The notes under the pieces are model-generated. The model worked only from the letters and a program-made list of their open reading frames with translations, had not been told where the DNA came from and searched no databases. A program made the position numbers and the translations under genes. DNA of 64,000 nucleotides from assembly GCA_021770755.1 (NCBI GenBank), contig JAETQI010000008.1, positions 1 to 64,000 on the forward strand, in the 5' to 3' direction. The first letter of the stretch is position 1. The number at the start of each line of letters is the position of its first letter. Source of the stretch: Lachnospiraceae bacterium (lineage in GTDB: Bacteria > Bacillota > Clostridia > Lachnospirales > Lachnospiraceae). Positions 45,001-53,859 of this stretch are shown here, piece after piece.

Positions 45001-46688
45001 ATTACCGCAAGGGAAGAACCGTGACGATCCATGTGCATGAATTGAATTTCGATCCCGGTGCAGTCAGCGTGTCCGTCACCAAAGACGGTGAGGTGTCACA
45101 GGTAGCGCTGTCGGACTGGCGAAGCGACGGGAGCGAACATTATGCCTCTTTCACACTGACAGAGGACGGCGAGTACAGTGTCACGGCAGGCTGCGTCGAT
45201 CTGGCGGACAATGCATCGGAGCTGGCGCGGTCGGAGGTCTTCACGATCGACCGCACCGCGCCGGAGATGACGATCGCGCTGACTGGCGGGCGCAGTGTGC
45301 AGACATCGGAACAGGAGGGAGGGCAGGAGTATTTTAACACGGACGTCACGGCGGTGATCACTGTGACAGAGCGCAATTTCCGCACAGAGGACTTTGCGGT
45401 AAATATGACACTTGTGTCAGAAAAGGGCGCGTGGAGCCATGACGGGGATACGCATATCCTGCAGATCCCTATTGCGGGTGACGGTCTGTATCAGATACAG
45501 TGTACCTGCACGGACATGGCAGGCAATGCGGTGCAGACAGCACAGCGAAGCTTTATCATCGATACGGCTGCGCCCGTGATCCGCATTGACGGCGTCGCGG
45601 AGGGGTCGGCAAACAGCGGTGCGATCCTGCCGGTGATCACCGTGCTGGATCCGAATATAACCGTATCCGACATATCACTCTCGGTGAGAACGGGTGTCGG
45701 GGATATCGTGGCGAACAACGTGGAGACAGCGCCGGTCGAGGAGGCGGGGAGCACAGGATTCTGCCTGACGTTAAAGGACATGACAGAGAAAGCGGACAAT
45801 GTCTATTACCTCACGGTATCGGCGCGCGATCAGGCGGGCAATGAGGCGGAGTGCATCCGCCGCTTCTCCCTGAACAGAAATGGATCGGTGTATGATCTGT
45901 CGTCGTTCGTGCAGCTCATGGAAAAACAGTATAATACGTATGATGCGATCGGCGATATTCAGATCATTGAGATGAACATCGATACCGTCGAGGACTTTGA
46001 ACTCTATGTGTCGCGCAATGGTGCGATCGGGTACGAAGCGGATTATACGAAAGAGCGGTTCGGTTCGGCGGATACCGGATACACGTATCTGTATCAGGTA
46101 AAGAGAGAAAATTTCGCGGAGGAGGGCATTTACCGCATCAGCCTGTACTCCAGGGACCGGGCCGGAAATGAGGTGAACAACACGACCAGGATCCACGGGG
46201 AGGAGATCGTGTTCGTGATCGACAACACCGCACCCAGGGTAGTGATCGACGGCGCCGAATCGGGCAAAGTGTACGATGTCGAGAGTCAGCAGGTGCGCGT
46301 CGTTGTGACAGATAATTTCAAGCTTGCAGAGGCGGAGCTGACCCTGGTGAATCAGGAGGATGAGGTGCTTGGCAGATGGGACTACATGGTGCTTTCGGGG
46401 GAGAATGAAGTGCTGGACATCACCATTCCGCAGTGTGACGAGCACTTATCCCTTCTGTACCGGGTGAAGGACGCTGCCGGAAACGAGCTGCAGACCTTTC
46501 AGGGAGAGCAGGAGACGCCCGGCGGCTTCCTGGTCACGACAGACAAGCTTGTCCAGTACATCAGCAGTCCTTCCGGGACACCGCAGGGACGCATGTTCCT
46601 CTGGCTGCCAGGGGTGCTCGCGCTCTCAGGAGTGCTGGGCGGACTGCTCATAAGGCGGCTTCGGGCGAAGCGTCCGTCAGGACAGTGA
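42015..46688 (+). CDS. large Ig-like repeat surface protein, C-terminally anchored
   Basis: A 1557-aa secreted protein. Signal peptide at 1-27 (EILAGLLVASMLLGSPAGTQ, cut near AAETAG). Residues about 90-190 are a low-complexity Asp/Glu/Asn/Lys/Ser/Thr stretch with repeating IEKDDES and TEKDTEN units. From about 330 on there are at least six Ig-like modules with the signature DxAGN followed by xIDxTAPxIxI (for example DMAGNAVQTAQRSFIIDTAA, RTAPEMTIALTGG). The C-terminus has one membrane helix (WLPGVLALSGVLGGLLIRRL) and basic tail, but no LPXTG. The acidic stretch would extend through the wall. Possible adhesin or wall-spanning protein; function unknown. The start is preceded by a large RNA stem-loop. 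Confidence 0.88.
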   Translation: MKKRTKEILAGLLVASMLLGSPAGTQAAETAGQKRAQREQAAENKAEQTSGQSSETTSKDRSEIASKQISQTDPERIPEKITEKKDGVENDIGRENESNIENDIEKDDNSNTEKDNKSNTEKDTESDTEKDTENNIEKDNENDTEKDAENNIEKDDESDIEKDTENDIDNSDESDIEKDDESDIENDDEDNVQDEWVEIPASHFTPEISGEGELDYRTYIDDADQLMILVKKSELEQDTGMKIKLKNSPLHDSDFYIELSCGGQVRQYTYAEWTACLESCQGWVNDEIAVKLTDTGKKYFDTIQIDVQESETDRGKKIYTIWAEDSGTNASTKDVENGTRTYTAGRDTQEPVLKDFCADDRCYEPTRTDTEQYFAQDFVLSGTFFDDISGVQRIEYTTDNRPGEDSEWIEVAGTPRAGSQDTSVDFEIVLTDGCYPAIAVRAFDEAGNVSGSRQYVNDAGGYISVVVDSSAPVLQFDVTAGGQPYSGEEDNWTNKDVNIRITPAKGTCAYAGICQYEYVYQKIGEAMTDEPEAWTALPVQYGSLAELTVTEDRNGYYRFRAVSASGVATTSDACQRVLIQHQAAAIRPILVSGADETKRKNGWYNKQSGTPEIRFAYPDYDTGAISKEYDAPITLHYELFKSDTVPDTPGSKSSGKDPASNDADGSFGTEIVKNKAMIGVMSSADVKIHEDGSREFVLARDDLERHGIELGTDDGFYTLRYWTADKAGNMSEKQVHYYKIDCHEPTDLTMELAGSAFEVGKEPAVTYRRFYRDAVSGSADAQYGISGKGSLVISGVKKIGEWKNMERSGPESADSISISPNTRCFFYIRAEDEAGNVAEGWTNGIVVDNLAPNDLQDKSGKELMLEPRGANEHGFFNDDIIVDIRIKDAPEDGNCSALQTVTSTVGRDGVDTVTRRELFSFVKQAPTEEELTAASGFVGTQRIDAAANESNEAYVEVTATDRSGNTKTSTRLLKIDVTKPEIDITFDGQNALNGRYYRKGRTVTIHVHELNFDPGAVSVSVTKDGEVSQVALSDWRSDGSEHYASFTLTEDGEYSVTAGCVDLADNASELARSEVFTIDRTAPEMTIALTGGRSVQTSEQEGGQEYFNTDVTAVITVTERNFRTEDFAVNMTLVSEKGAWSHDGDTHILQIPIAGDGLYQIQCTCTDMAGNAVQTAQRSFIIDTAAPVIRIDGVAEGSANSGAILPVITVLDPNITVSDISLSVRTGVGDIVANNVETAPVEEAGSTGFCLTLKDMTEKADNVYYLTVSARDQAGNEAECIRRFSLNRNGSVYDLSSFVQLMEKQYNTYDAIGDIQIIEMNIDTVEDFELYVSRNGAIGYEADYTKERFGSADTGYTYLYQVKRENFAEEGIYRISLYSRDRAGNEVNNTTRIHGEEIVFVIDNTAPRVVIDGAESGKVYDVESQQVRVVVTDNFKLAEAELTLVNQEDEVLGRWDYMVLSGENEVLDITIPQCDEHLSLLYRVKDAAGNELQTFQGEQETPGGFLVTTDKLVQYISSPSGTPQGRMFLWLPGVLALSGVLGGLLIRRLRAKRPSGQ

Positions 46689-46707
46689 AATTTGTGCGCA
46701 TGTTCAA

Positions 46708-46766
46708 TTGAAGAAAATGCTATTTCGTGCTATACTAAATTCGTGTGTGTCAGACTGACTGACACA
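46708..46766 (+). promoter_or_regulatory. promoter and leader hairpin of SGNH hydrolase gene
   Basis: TTGAAG, 17-nt spacer, TGCTATACT extended -10 with the hexamer at 46731-46736. Just after, TGTGTCAG / CTGACACA (46746-46766) forms an 8-bp hairpin with a 5-nt loop at the probable transcript start. Confidence 0.65.
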
Positions 46767-46820
46767 TGACAAAAAAGATCGTGCGGACGGTGCACGACGG
46801 ATATTTTCTGGGAAAAGAGC

Positions 46821-47996
46821 ATGGGATCAATGATGAAGAAATATGTTACAACATGGGGGAATGCGGTGTCGGTCGCGGACAGGAGGCCGGAGAACTACGC
46901 GAAGGATCTGACACTGCGGTACCCGGTACGCCCGATGTTTGACGGCGATAAATTAAAGATCACACTGGACAATTTCTGCGGAACGGAGCCTGTGACGATC
47001 AGCCATATCTATGTGGCGGACAGTGCGGATTCGGGGCGCGGGATCGTCTGTGAGACGAACACGCCTGTCACTTTTGACAATGGCAGCAGGAGCGTGACCA
47101 TACCGGCAGGGGAGGCTGTGATCAGCGACGAGATCCGCTTTCCGGTCAGACGCGGAAAGGATATCAGCGTCAGCCTGTATCTGGGCGATTTCACGCAGAT
47201 GCGATCCGCGGTGCTGATCACGGGACCGCTGTCAAAGGGATATTATGCAGTGGGCGACTATGCACACAGCGGCATGCTTCCGCTGGATCTGACGCGGAAC
47301 ACAAACTGGTTTTATTTTTTGAGTAATGTGGAGATAGAGACAAAGGACATGGACCGGGCAGTCATCTGCTACGGTGACAGCATCACCTCGCAGGCGTGGC
47401 CGGACTATCTCACGCTGCGGTTATTTCAGGAGAATATTGAGCATACTGCTATTGTGAGGCGGGCGGCAAGCGGCACAAGGATCCTTCGGCAGTATGACAA
47501 CATCACGTATGACTCTTACGGGTTGAAAGGCTCGATCCGCTTTCCGAGGGAGGCAAGGGTGAGCGGTGCCGACACGGTCATCATCCAGCACGGGATCAAC
47601 GACATCATCCACCCGGTGGGTGTGGAGGTAAACCCGTTCCGGCCATGGAGCGATCTGCCGACGGCGGACGATCTGATACAGGGGCTGCGGCAGTATGTCC
47701 GTCAGGCGAGGGAGTACGGGCTTCGCGTCTATATCGGGACACTGCTTCCGATCTATGGATGGCGCACCTATGAGCCGTTTCGGGATGAGCTTCGCTGCGC
47801 GGTCAATGAGTGGATCCGCCAGACAACGGAAATCGATGGATGCATCGACTTTGACAAAGCGCTGTGCGACAGCGTCAATCCGGCGGCTTTTGCGCAGGGC
47901 TATGACAGCGGCGACCATCTGCATCCGTCGGACAAGGCATATGAGCGGATGGCGGCGGAAATACCTGAAATATTGTTGAGATACAAGGAGAACTAA
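46821..47996 (+). CDS. SGNH/GDSL-family esterase
   Basis: A 391-aa hydrolase. The N-terminal ~170 residues form a beta-sandwich; the C-terminal SGNH domain has block I VICYGDSITSQAWPDYLTLR (nucleophile Ser), block II Gly in AASGTRI, block III HGINDIIHP (Asn), and block V SGDHLHPSDKAYERMA (Asp and His). No signal peptide, so it is cytoplasmic and probably removes acetyl or other acyl groups from carbohydrates or small esters. Followed after 2 nt by the flavin reductase gene, so the two are likely one unit. Confidence 0.88.
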   Translation: MGSMMKKYVTTWGNAVSVADRRPENYAKDLTLRYPVRPMFDGDKLKITLDNFCGTEPVTISHIYVADSADSGRGIVCETNTPVTFDNGSRSVTIPAGEAVISDEIRFPVRRGKDISVSLYLGDFTQMRSAVLITGPLSKGYYAVGDYAHSGMLPLDLTRNTNWFYFLSNVEIETKDMDRAVICYGDSITSQAWPDYLTLRLFQENIEHTAIVRRAASGTRILRQYDNITYDSYGLKGSIRFPREARVSGADTVIIQHGINDIIHPVGVEVNPFRPWSDLPTADDLIQGLRQYVRQAREYGLRVYIGTLLPIYGWRTYEPFRDELRCAVNEWIRQTTEIDGCIDFDKALCDSVNPAAFAQGYDSGDHLHPSDKAYERMAAEIPEILLRYKEN

Positions 47997-47998
47997 AT

Positions 47999-48592
47999 AT
48001 GCCCACATTACTTTTTATCAACGCGTGCGTGCGCGGTAAGGATTCAAGGACGCTTGCCCTTGCAGAGCACCTTCTTGCGTGCATCAGGGAAGCGAACAGC
48101 AGGGACATGGCATTTCATATAGAAGAGATCAGACTTTCCACTGAAAATCTGCTCCCGCTCAATTATGAGAGACTACAGCGCCGGGACGAGCTGCTGGAGG
48201 CACGCCAGTTCCACGACACGATGTTTGACTATGCCAATGCTGTCGCGCAGGCGGATATGCTGGTGATCGCGGCGCCTTACTGGGATATGTCGTTTCCGTC
48301 CTCCTTAAAGATCTTTTTTGAGGCTGCAAGCGTGGAGGGGATCACGTTTACATACGCTGAGGACGGTACACCTGTGGGGCTTTGTGCGGCGGGGGATATG
48401 TACTATGTCACGACGAGCGGCGGCTATATCGGCGACTGCAATTTTGGTTTTGAGTACGCAAATGCGCTTTGCAGGCTCTATGGGGTGCAGAGCTCGCACT
48501 TTGTCAGCGCACAGGGACTGGACCTTGACGGAGCCGATGTGCAGGCGATCATGGAGGCGGCCTGCAACGGGGAGATATTGAATTTTTCGTGA
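47999..48592 (+). CDS. flavodoxin-fold NAD(P)H-dependent oxidoreductase
   Basis: A 197-aa FMN enzyme of the Flavodoxin_2/azoreductase group. LLFINACVRGKDSRTLALAE is the phosphate-binding loop, ADMLVIAAPYWDMSFPSSLK the flavin site, and TTSGGYIGD the second flavin loop. It reduces quinones, azo or nitro compounds in related proteins. AAGGAG ribosome site. Its TGA overlaps the GTG of the VWA gene by 4 nt, coupling it to the VWA-MoxR operon. Confidence 0.92.
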   Translation: MPTLLFINACVRGKDSRTLALAEHLLACIREANSRDMAFHIEEIRLSTENLLPLNYERLQRRDELLEARQFHDTMFDYANAVAQADMLVIAAPYWDMSFPSSLKIFFEAASVEGITFTYAEDGTPVGLCAAGDMYYVTTSGGYIGDCNFGFEYANALCRLYGVQSSHFVSAQGLDLDGADVQAIMEAACNGEILNFS

Positions 48593-49950
48593 GTTTTTGC
48601 GATGGCGGGGGTGTGTCATTGGAAACAGAAGCAAAAAACAGGGAAGACGACAAGAAGCGATTGGCGCAGAAGATATGGAGCCTGTCACGCGACAGACTGC
48701 TCATGAATCTGCGCTTTCTGGACGTGGCGCTATCAAGCCTGGGATTTGAGGCAAGACCGGGAACGGACAGTGTCTGCTGCGACGCGGGCGCGCCAAAGGG
48801 CGCTGTCATCTATTATGATCCTGCGGTTGTCATCCGCCTTTACAGAAAGGATCCTGCCAATGTGACGAGACTGTATCTGCACATGCTGCTGCACTGTATA
48901 TTCAGCCACTCGTACAAGTATGACAGGGTAGAGCAGGAGCTGTGGGACGTCGCGGTGGACATGGCTGTGGAGAATGTGGCGCTGAGCCTGCAGATGCCGG
49001 GGCTTAGGACGGATCGGGATGCGGAGCGCGGCGCGGTGCTTGCGCAGTGGAAGGAGCGTGCGGGATCACTGACTGCGGAGCGGATCTACAGGATGCTTCG
49101 GGAGGACAGGCTGGGCGTCAGCGAACGATTGGAGCTTGGCAGTCTGTTTGGGCGCGATGTGCACGAGGGCTGGGAGCCTGCGGAGACATTAGAGATCACT
49201 GCGGCGCAGTGGAAGAAGATCAGCGAGCGGATCAAGGCGGAGCTGAAATCTTTTTCCGAGGATAAGTCCGACGACAAGAGTATCCTGCAGAATCTTGAGG
49301 AGGCGACCAGGGAACATTACGATTACGGTGATTTTCTCAGGAAGTTCAGCGTGTCGGGTGAGGACATACAGATCAACGACGACGAATTTGACTACGTATA
49401 TTATACGTATGGACTGTCCCTGTACGGCAATCTTCCGCTGGTGGAGCCGCTTGAGTACAAGGATGTCAACAAGATCAAGGAGTTTGTGGTGGCGATCGAC
49501 ACGTCCGGCTCCTGCCGGGGGGAGATCGTTCAGGCTTTTCTGAATAAGACTTACAGCATACTTAAAAGCAGTGAGAATTTTTTCCGCAAAGTTAATATCC
49601 ATATCATCCAGTGTGACTCTGAGGTGCGCCGTGATACAAAGATAACAAACGACGAGGAATTTGAGGCATTTATGCGGGAAGGACAGCTCGAGGGCTTTGG
49701 ATCCACGGATTTCAGACCAGTGTTTGCTTATGTGGACCGGGCGATCGAGAATGGGGAGTTTGAGAATCTCAAGGGACTGATCTACTTTACGGACGGTTAT
49801 GGCGTATTCCCGGAACACAAGCCGGCATATCATTACGACACCGCATTTGTGTTTCTGGAGGATGACTTTGAGAAGCCGGCGACACCGCCGTGGGCGATCA
49901 GGCTGGTGCTGCCCGCTGAGGATATTGAAGAGGGAGGTACGATTTCGTGA
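48589..49950 (+). CDS. VWA-like protein with DUF2201 metallopeptidase-like N-terminus
   Basis: A 453-aa partner protein of a MoxR ATPase. The N-terminal DUF2201-type domain has LYLHMLLHCIFSHSYKYDRV, where the zincin HExxH pattern reads HMLLH (Glu replaced by Met), so peptidase activity is unlikely; WDVAVDMAVE follows. The C-terminal VWA-like domain (about 305-450) has the MIDAS motif VVAIDTSGSCRGEIVQAF, a Thr in GFGSTDFRPVF and Asp in LIYFTDGYGVFP. Such pairs resemble RavA-ViaA chaperone systems that help insert metals or remodel complexes. The GTG start overlaps the previous stop; the next GTG overlaps its own stop. Confidence 0.85.
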   Translation: MSFCDGGGVSLETEAKNREDDKKRLAQKIWSLSRDRLLMNLRFLDVALSSLGFEARPGTDSVCCDAGAPKGAVIYYDPAVVIRLYRKDPANVTRLYLHMLLHCIFSHSYKYDRVEQELWDVAVDMAVENVALSLQMPGLRTDRDAERGAVLAQWKERAGSLTAERIYRMLREDRLGVSERLELGSLFGRDVHEGWEPAETLEITAAQWKKISERIKAELKSFSEDKSDDKSILQNLEEATREHYDYGDFLRKFSVSGEDIQINDDEFDYVYYTYGLSLYGNLPLVEPLEYKDVNKIKEFVVAIDTSGSCRGEIVQAFLNKTYSILKSSENFFRKVNIHIIQCDSEVRRDTKITNDEEFEAFMREGQLEGFGSTDFRPVFAYVDRAIENGEFENLKGLIYFTDGYGVFPEHKPAYHYDTAFVFLEDDFEKPATPPWAIRLVLPAEDIEEGGTIS

Positions 49951-51458
49951 ATATCAAGCAGGCAAAAGAGCATATCAAGAATTCTGTAAAACTGTATTTG
50001 AAGAAGGACGAGTATGGGGAGTACCGCATCCCGGTGGTGCGGCAGAGACCGATCTTCATGCTGGGATCTCCGGGGATCGGCAAGACGGCGATTATGGAGC
50101 AGATCGCGCAGGAGCTTGGTATCGCGCTGGTGAGCTACTCCATGACGCACCACACCAGGCAGTCCGCGCTGGGACTCCCTTTTATCACGCGCAGGAATTA
50201 TAAAGGTCTGGAGTTTGACATTTCCGAGTACACCATGAGTGAGATCATCGCGTCGGTCTACGAGGTGATGGAGCAGTCCGGGATCGAGGAAGGCATCCTG
50301 TTTCTTGACGAGATCAACTGTGTGTCGGAGACGCTCGCGCCCTCCATGCTGCAGTTCCTGCAATACAAGGTATTTGGCCGTCATAAGGTTCCGGACGGCT
50401 GGGTGATCGTCACAGCCGGAAACCCGCCGGAGTACAACAAGTCGGTCCGCGAGTTTGACGTGGTGACGATGGACAGGATGAAGCTGGTCGAGGTGGAGGC
50501 GGATTATGCGACATGGAAGGAGTATGCCCTGCGGCAAGGGATACACAATGCCGTGACAACGTATCTCGATATGAAAAAGAACGATTTCTACCGCGTGGAG
50601 ACGAATGTCGGAGGCAAGTCCTACGTCACGGCAAGGGGTTGGGAGGACTTGTCGGCGATGATGCTTCTGTGCGAGGAGGAGGGGCTTTGCGTGGATGAGA
50701 CCCTAGTCGCACAGTATCTCCATAATGAGAAGATCGTGAAAGAATTCACGGCGTATTATGAGTTGTACAACAAGTACAAAAAGGACTATAAGGTCGAGGA
50801 GATCCTCGCGGGAACAAATTCCGCACAGGTCGTGGAGCGGGCGCGGATCGCGAAGTTTGACGAGCGCCTGTCGCTGCTTGGGATGCTGCTTGACAAGCTC
50901 GAGAGCGAGATGAAGGAGAATCTCGAGCGGTCCGATTATCTCACGGATCTGATGAAGCTTCTGAAAGTCATACGGACCCTGTGCGAAAAGGACGCGCAAA
51001 AAGGCGTGCAGGCGCAGATCGCAAATCAGATCACAAATAGAGAAAAGCTTCTTGCCTCCATGGCAAACGCGGGAACACTCTCAAATGAAGAGAAGCACAG
51101 GCACAGGGCAGTTATCCGGTTTCTGGAGACGGCGGAGAGGAAATTACGGCTCGGGAAACCCGACGAGGCGGCGGCATTTGCCATGATCAAGGCGGATTTT
51201 GATGCGGAGGTTGCCGGCATGAAGGAAGAGAACGGCAGGATACAGACAAGGCTGCACAACCTCTTTGCGTTCAGCGAGGTGGCGTTCATGGATGGAAACG
51301 AAGTGCTCGTGCTCGTCACAGAGCTCACTGTGAATGCGTACAGCGCGCGCTTTATCGGGCTGTACGGAAGCGCGGATTACCAGAGACACAACGAGGATCT
51401 GATGCTGCATGAGCGGCAGGACGATATCATGAGGGAGATCGAGGCGTTAGAATTATGA
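49947..51458 (+). CDS. MoxR-family AAA+ ATPase
   Basis: A 503-aa ATPase. Walker A MLGSPGIGKTAIMEQIAQEL, Walker B GILFLDEINCVSETLAPSML, sensor 1 WVIVTAGNPPEYNKSVREFD, arginine-finger region DVVTMDRMKLVEVEAD. The C-terminal ~230 residues are helical and charged, likely the partner-binding part. MoxR ATPases act as chaperones with VWA proteins; the gene is coupled by 4-nt overlaps to the VWA gene before and the LRR gene after. Confidence 0.93.
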   Translation: MNIKQAKEHIKNSVKLYLKKDEYGEYRIPVVRQRPIFMLGSPGIGKTAIMEQIAQELGIALVSYSMTHHTRQSALGLPFITRRNYKGLEFDISEYTMSEIIASVYEVMEQSGIEEGILFLDEINCVSETLAPSMLQFLQYKVFGRHKVPDGWVIVTAGNPPEYNKSVREFDVVTMDRMKLVEVEADYATWKEYALRQGIHNAVTTYLDMKKNDFYRVETNVGGKSYVTARGWEDLSAMMLLCEEEGLCVDETLVAQYLHNEKIVKEFTAYYELYNKYKKDYKVEEILAGTNSAQVVERARIAKFDERLSLLGMLLDKLESEMKENLERSDYLTDLMKLLKVIRTLCEKDAQKGVQAQIANQITNREKLLASMANAGTLSNEEKHRHRAVIRFLETAERKLRLGKPDEAAAFAMIKADFDAEVAGMKEENGRIQTRLHNLFAFSEVAFMDGNEVLVLVTELTVNAYSARFIGLYGSADYQRHNEDLMLHERQDDIMREIEALEL

Positions 51459-52387
51459 GTGTGGAAGAGAAAGTGATGGAAATCGGCGGCGGAGGGCAGC
51501 TCGCGTACATGTCCTGCAAGGACGGCATCACAGTCAGGCGCTACCGCGGCATCGCGGACAGGGTGTACATTCCGTCAGAGATCGAGGAAAGTCCGGTCAC
51601 GGCGATCGAGCGGAAGGCGTTCCTAAGCTGCAAGACGCTTCATTATGTGGCAGTGCCCGACACTGTCGGGGAGATCGGCGACTGGGCTTTTGCCCATATG
51701 GAGCAGCTTCACTCCGTCTCCATTCCGCGCAAGCCGATGCGCTGGGGAAAGGAGCTTTTTCTGGGCTGCGGGCAGCTAAAGGAGATCGTTCTGTGCAGTT
51801 CACAGGCGGAGTGGGCGGAATACGCGCCGCTGGGGCTTTATGAGATGCTCGCGGCGGCAGTCACGGTGTTTCGCGATTATTTTTTGCTCGACCCGCTGGA
51901 TTTTGCAGGCGATGCCTGGATGAAGCGCTGGGATGAGAAACTGCTGGCGCTCGTGGCGCTCGATGACCTCGATGGTTTTGAGGAGTTGTGGACGTGCGGC
52001 GAGGAGGATTATGAGGGGAAGGACTATGATATCAGATCCTACCCTGTGGAAAAGCGCAAGATGAAGCTTCGGATCGTGTATTTTAGGCTGATGCATCCGT
52101 ATAAGATCTCGGATGCGACGCGGGAACTGCTCCGGGAATATCTGCGGCGCCACACCAAGGGAACGGACGCGCCGCAGGCATGGGAGCTCATCATGGAAGA
52201 GCATATGGACGAGCTGGAATATTATCAGGTGTTTGCGGATTCTGGCTGTATCACGGAAGACAATTTTGACAGCCTGCTGGCGGATGCGGGGGCGTGCGGT
52301 GCCGAGATCAAGGCGTATCTGCTCCGCTACAGGGAGGAGCACTTTGCGGCAAAGGATGCATTTGCCGCGTTCGAACTGGATTGGTAA
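51455..52387 (+). CDS. leucine-rich-repeat (BspA-type) protein
   Basis: A 310-aa cytoplasmic protein. Residues about 28-115 hold BspA-type LRR_5 repeats (DRVYIPSEIEESPVTAIERK, HYVAVPDTVGEIGDWAFAHM, HSVSIPRKPM). The remaining ~190 residues are helical, with ankyrin-like Leu spacing but no recognised family. No signal peptide, unlike most BspA-type proteins, which are surface adhesins. The ATG overlaps the MoxR stop by 4 nt, so it is probably a client-recognition or accessory factor of the VWA-MoxR pair (inference). Confidence 0.75.
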   Translation: MSVEEKVMEIGGGGQLAYMSCKDGITVRRYRGIADRVYIPSEIEESPVTAIERKAFLSCKTLHYVAVPDTVGEIGDWAFAHMEQLHSVSIPRKPMRWGKELFLGCGQLKEIVLCSSQAEWAEYAPLGLYEMLAAAVTVFRDYFLLDPLDFAGDAWMKRWDEKLLALVALDDLDGFEELWTCGEEDYEGKDYDIRSYPVEKRKMKLRIVYFRLMHPYKISDATRELLREYLRRHTKGTDAPQAWELIMEEHMDELEYYQVFADSGCITEDNFDSLLADAGACGAEIKAYLLRYREEHFAAKDAFAAFELDW

Positions 52388-52421
52388 AGGCGCGTGCTGC
52401 GACCGCAGCATGCGCCTTGTC
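52387..52421. terminator. bidirectional terminator
   Basis: 15-bp stem AAGGCGCGTGCTGCG / CGCAGCATGCGCCTT with one G-T wobble and a short loop, between the convergent LRR and isomerase genes; the plus side continues TTGTCTT. Confidence 0.75.
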
Positions 52422-52432
52422 TTCTGATCTGA

Positions 52433-53686
52433 TCATTTATATCGTTCCATGAGATAGTCTGTGACCGCTTCCTGGATCTCTGCCTGTGCCATGTAGCCTT
52501 CGCCATAGTTTTCCTTCATGTTTGTCACGTACTCCTCGCCGCTTTGCGCTGTCATGTCAGCGAACACCGCGTCCATATCGATGGTAAGGCCGGCGTCCTC
52601 AAAGATCGCCTGGTACACCATCGCTGTCTTTGCCATCTCCTTCGTGCGCTCCCGCAGATCCTTTTCGTAGGACAGCTCGTCGGTGATGTCCTCGCCCATC
52701 ATATCCCAGACATTTTCGTATGCCGCCATTCCCATGGAAGAATACATCTGGTTGTAGTATGCCAGCATGGACTCGTCATTGTACTTTGTGACTGCCCGAA
52801 GTTTCTTGAGATAGTCCGACGGATAGGATCTGACAGTCGAGTTCTCCACGATATAGTCTGCCAGATATTCTTCTAAGTGCTGCTCATAATAGCGGTTCTC
52901 GATAAAAGCGCGGTACTCCTCCGCGGTGGACATGCCCTCCTCCGAGAAGTTCTTCGCGACAAACTCGTCCGTGAACTCCGGTGTGACGGTGATGCTGTTG
53001 ACGGTGACGGCAAAGCTTGCGTCCTTTCCGGCAACCGTGTCATCGTCGCGGTATCCCTCGGGGAATGTCACTTCGACAGTGAGGCTTTCGCCAGGCTTGT
53101 GACCGATTAGCTGTTGCTCAAAGTCATCGATGAAAGAGCCCGAACCGATCGTCAGGTCATATCCTGCGCCATTGCTGTTTCCGCCCTCGAATTCAACGCC
53201 GTCGATCGTGCCGACATAATCAATGTTGACCGTATCGCCGTCCTTGATCTCGAGCGTCTCGTCCGTGCTCGCCTCGCGGTGGGACAGCAGTGCGGAATTG
53301 ATGTCGCCTTCCACTTCCTCCGCGGTCGCGGCAACCTTTTCCGCGGGAACGGTGATATTTGCATAGTCGGCTAATGTGAGCATGTCTTTCACATTGACAC
53401 CCTCGATCTTCCCGTCTGCGGTCAGCCCCGCGCTGGGATCCGTGATCGGCGTCGTGCGCATCGATGCCAGATACACATTTTTACCGATCGCGGCAGCGAT
53501 CAGGGCGACAACCGCGGCGGCGGCAACGCCGCCGATGAGTGCTGCGGTGCGCTTCTGGCGTTTCCCCCTGGCAACTTCCTTTTTGCGCTGTTCGCGCTTA
53601 GCCTTGCTCTTGCTAATGTTCGAGGTTTCGTTTTTATCTTTGCTCACATGCTCTTTATTTGCAATTTCCTTATCTTTTCCAGCCAT
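52433..53686 (-). CDS. membrane-anchored trigger-factor-like peptidyl-prolyl isomerase
   Basis: A 417-aa protein. A basic cytoplasmic tail (KSKAKREQRKKEVARGKRQK) precedes one membrane helix at about 49-70 (AALIGGVAAAAVVALIAAAI), so the rest is outside. An FKBP-type domain covers about 145-235 (IKDGDTVNIDYVGTIDGVEF, GSGSFIDDFEQQLIGHKPGE, VEVTFPEGY), followed by a trigger-factor C-terminal helical region (TPEFTDEFVAKNFSEEGMST). Trigger factor itself is cytosolic; this form has a single anchor and no ribosome-binding domain, so it would act as a foldase or chaperone for exported proteins, a counterpart to PrsA. Own promoter region with TTGACA at 53740-53735. Confidence 0.88.
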   Translation of the reverse strand: MAGKDKEIANKEHVSKDKNETSNISKSKAKREQRKKEVARGKRQKRTAALIGGVAAAAVVALIAAAIGKNVYLASMRTTPITDPSAGLTADGKIEGVNVKDMLTLADYANITVPAEKVAATAEEVEGDINSALLSHREASTDETLEIKDGDTVNIDYVGTIDGVEFEGGNSNGAGYDLTIGSGSFIDDFEQQLIGHKPGESLTVEVTFPEGYRDDDTVAGKDASFAVTVNSITVTPEFTDEFVAKNFSEEGMSTAEEYRAFIENRYYEQHLEEYLADYIVENSTVRSYPSDYLKKLRAVTKYNDESMLAYYNQMYSSMGMAAYENVWDMMGEDITDELSYEKDLRERTKEMAKTAMVYQAIFEDAGLTIDMDAVFADMTAQSGEEYVTNMKENYGEGYMAQAEIQEAVTDYLMERYK

Positions 53687-53859
53687 TTTGTAGACCTATC
53701 CTTTCCAAATAATAAGTATTAATAAGGCTCTGAATGTCAAACCTCATATTAATTTAACACAAAACTTTAAAAAAAGAAAGACTTTCATGTGAATTCACAC
53801 AAATCACACAATCTCGCTTTCCGACAAAACGCTAACTCCGGCGGACTTTTCGTTTATCC

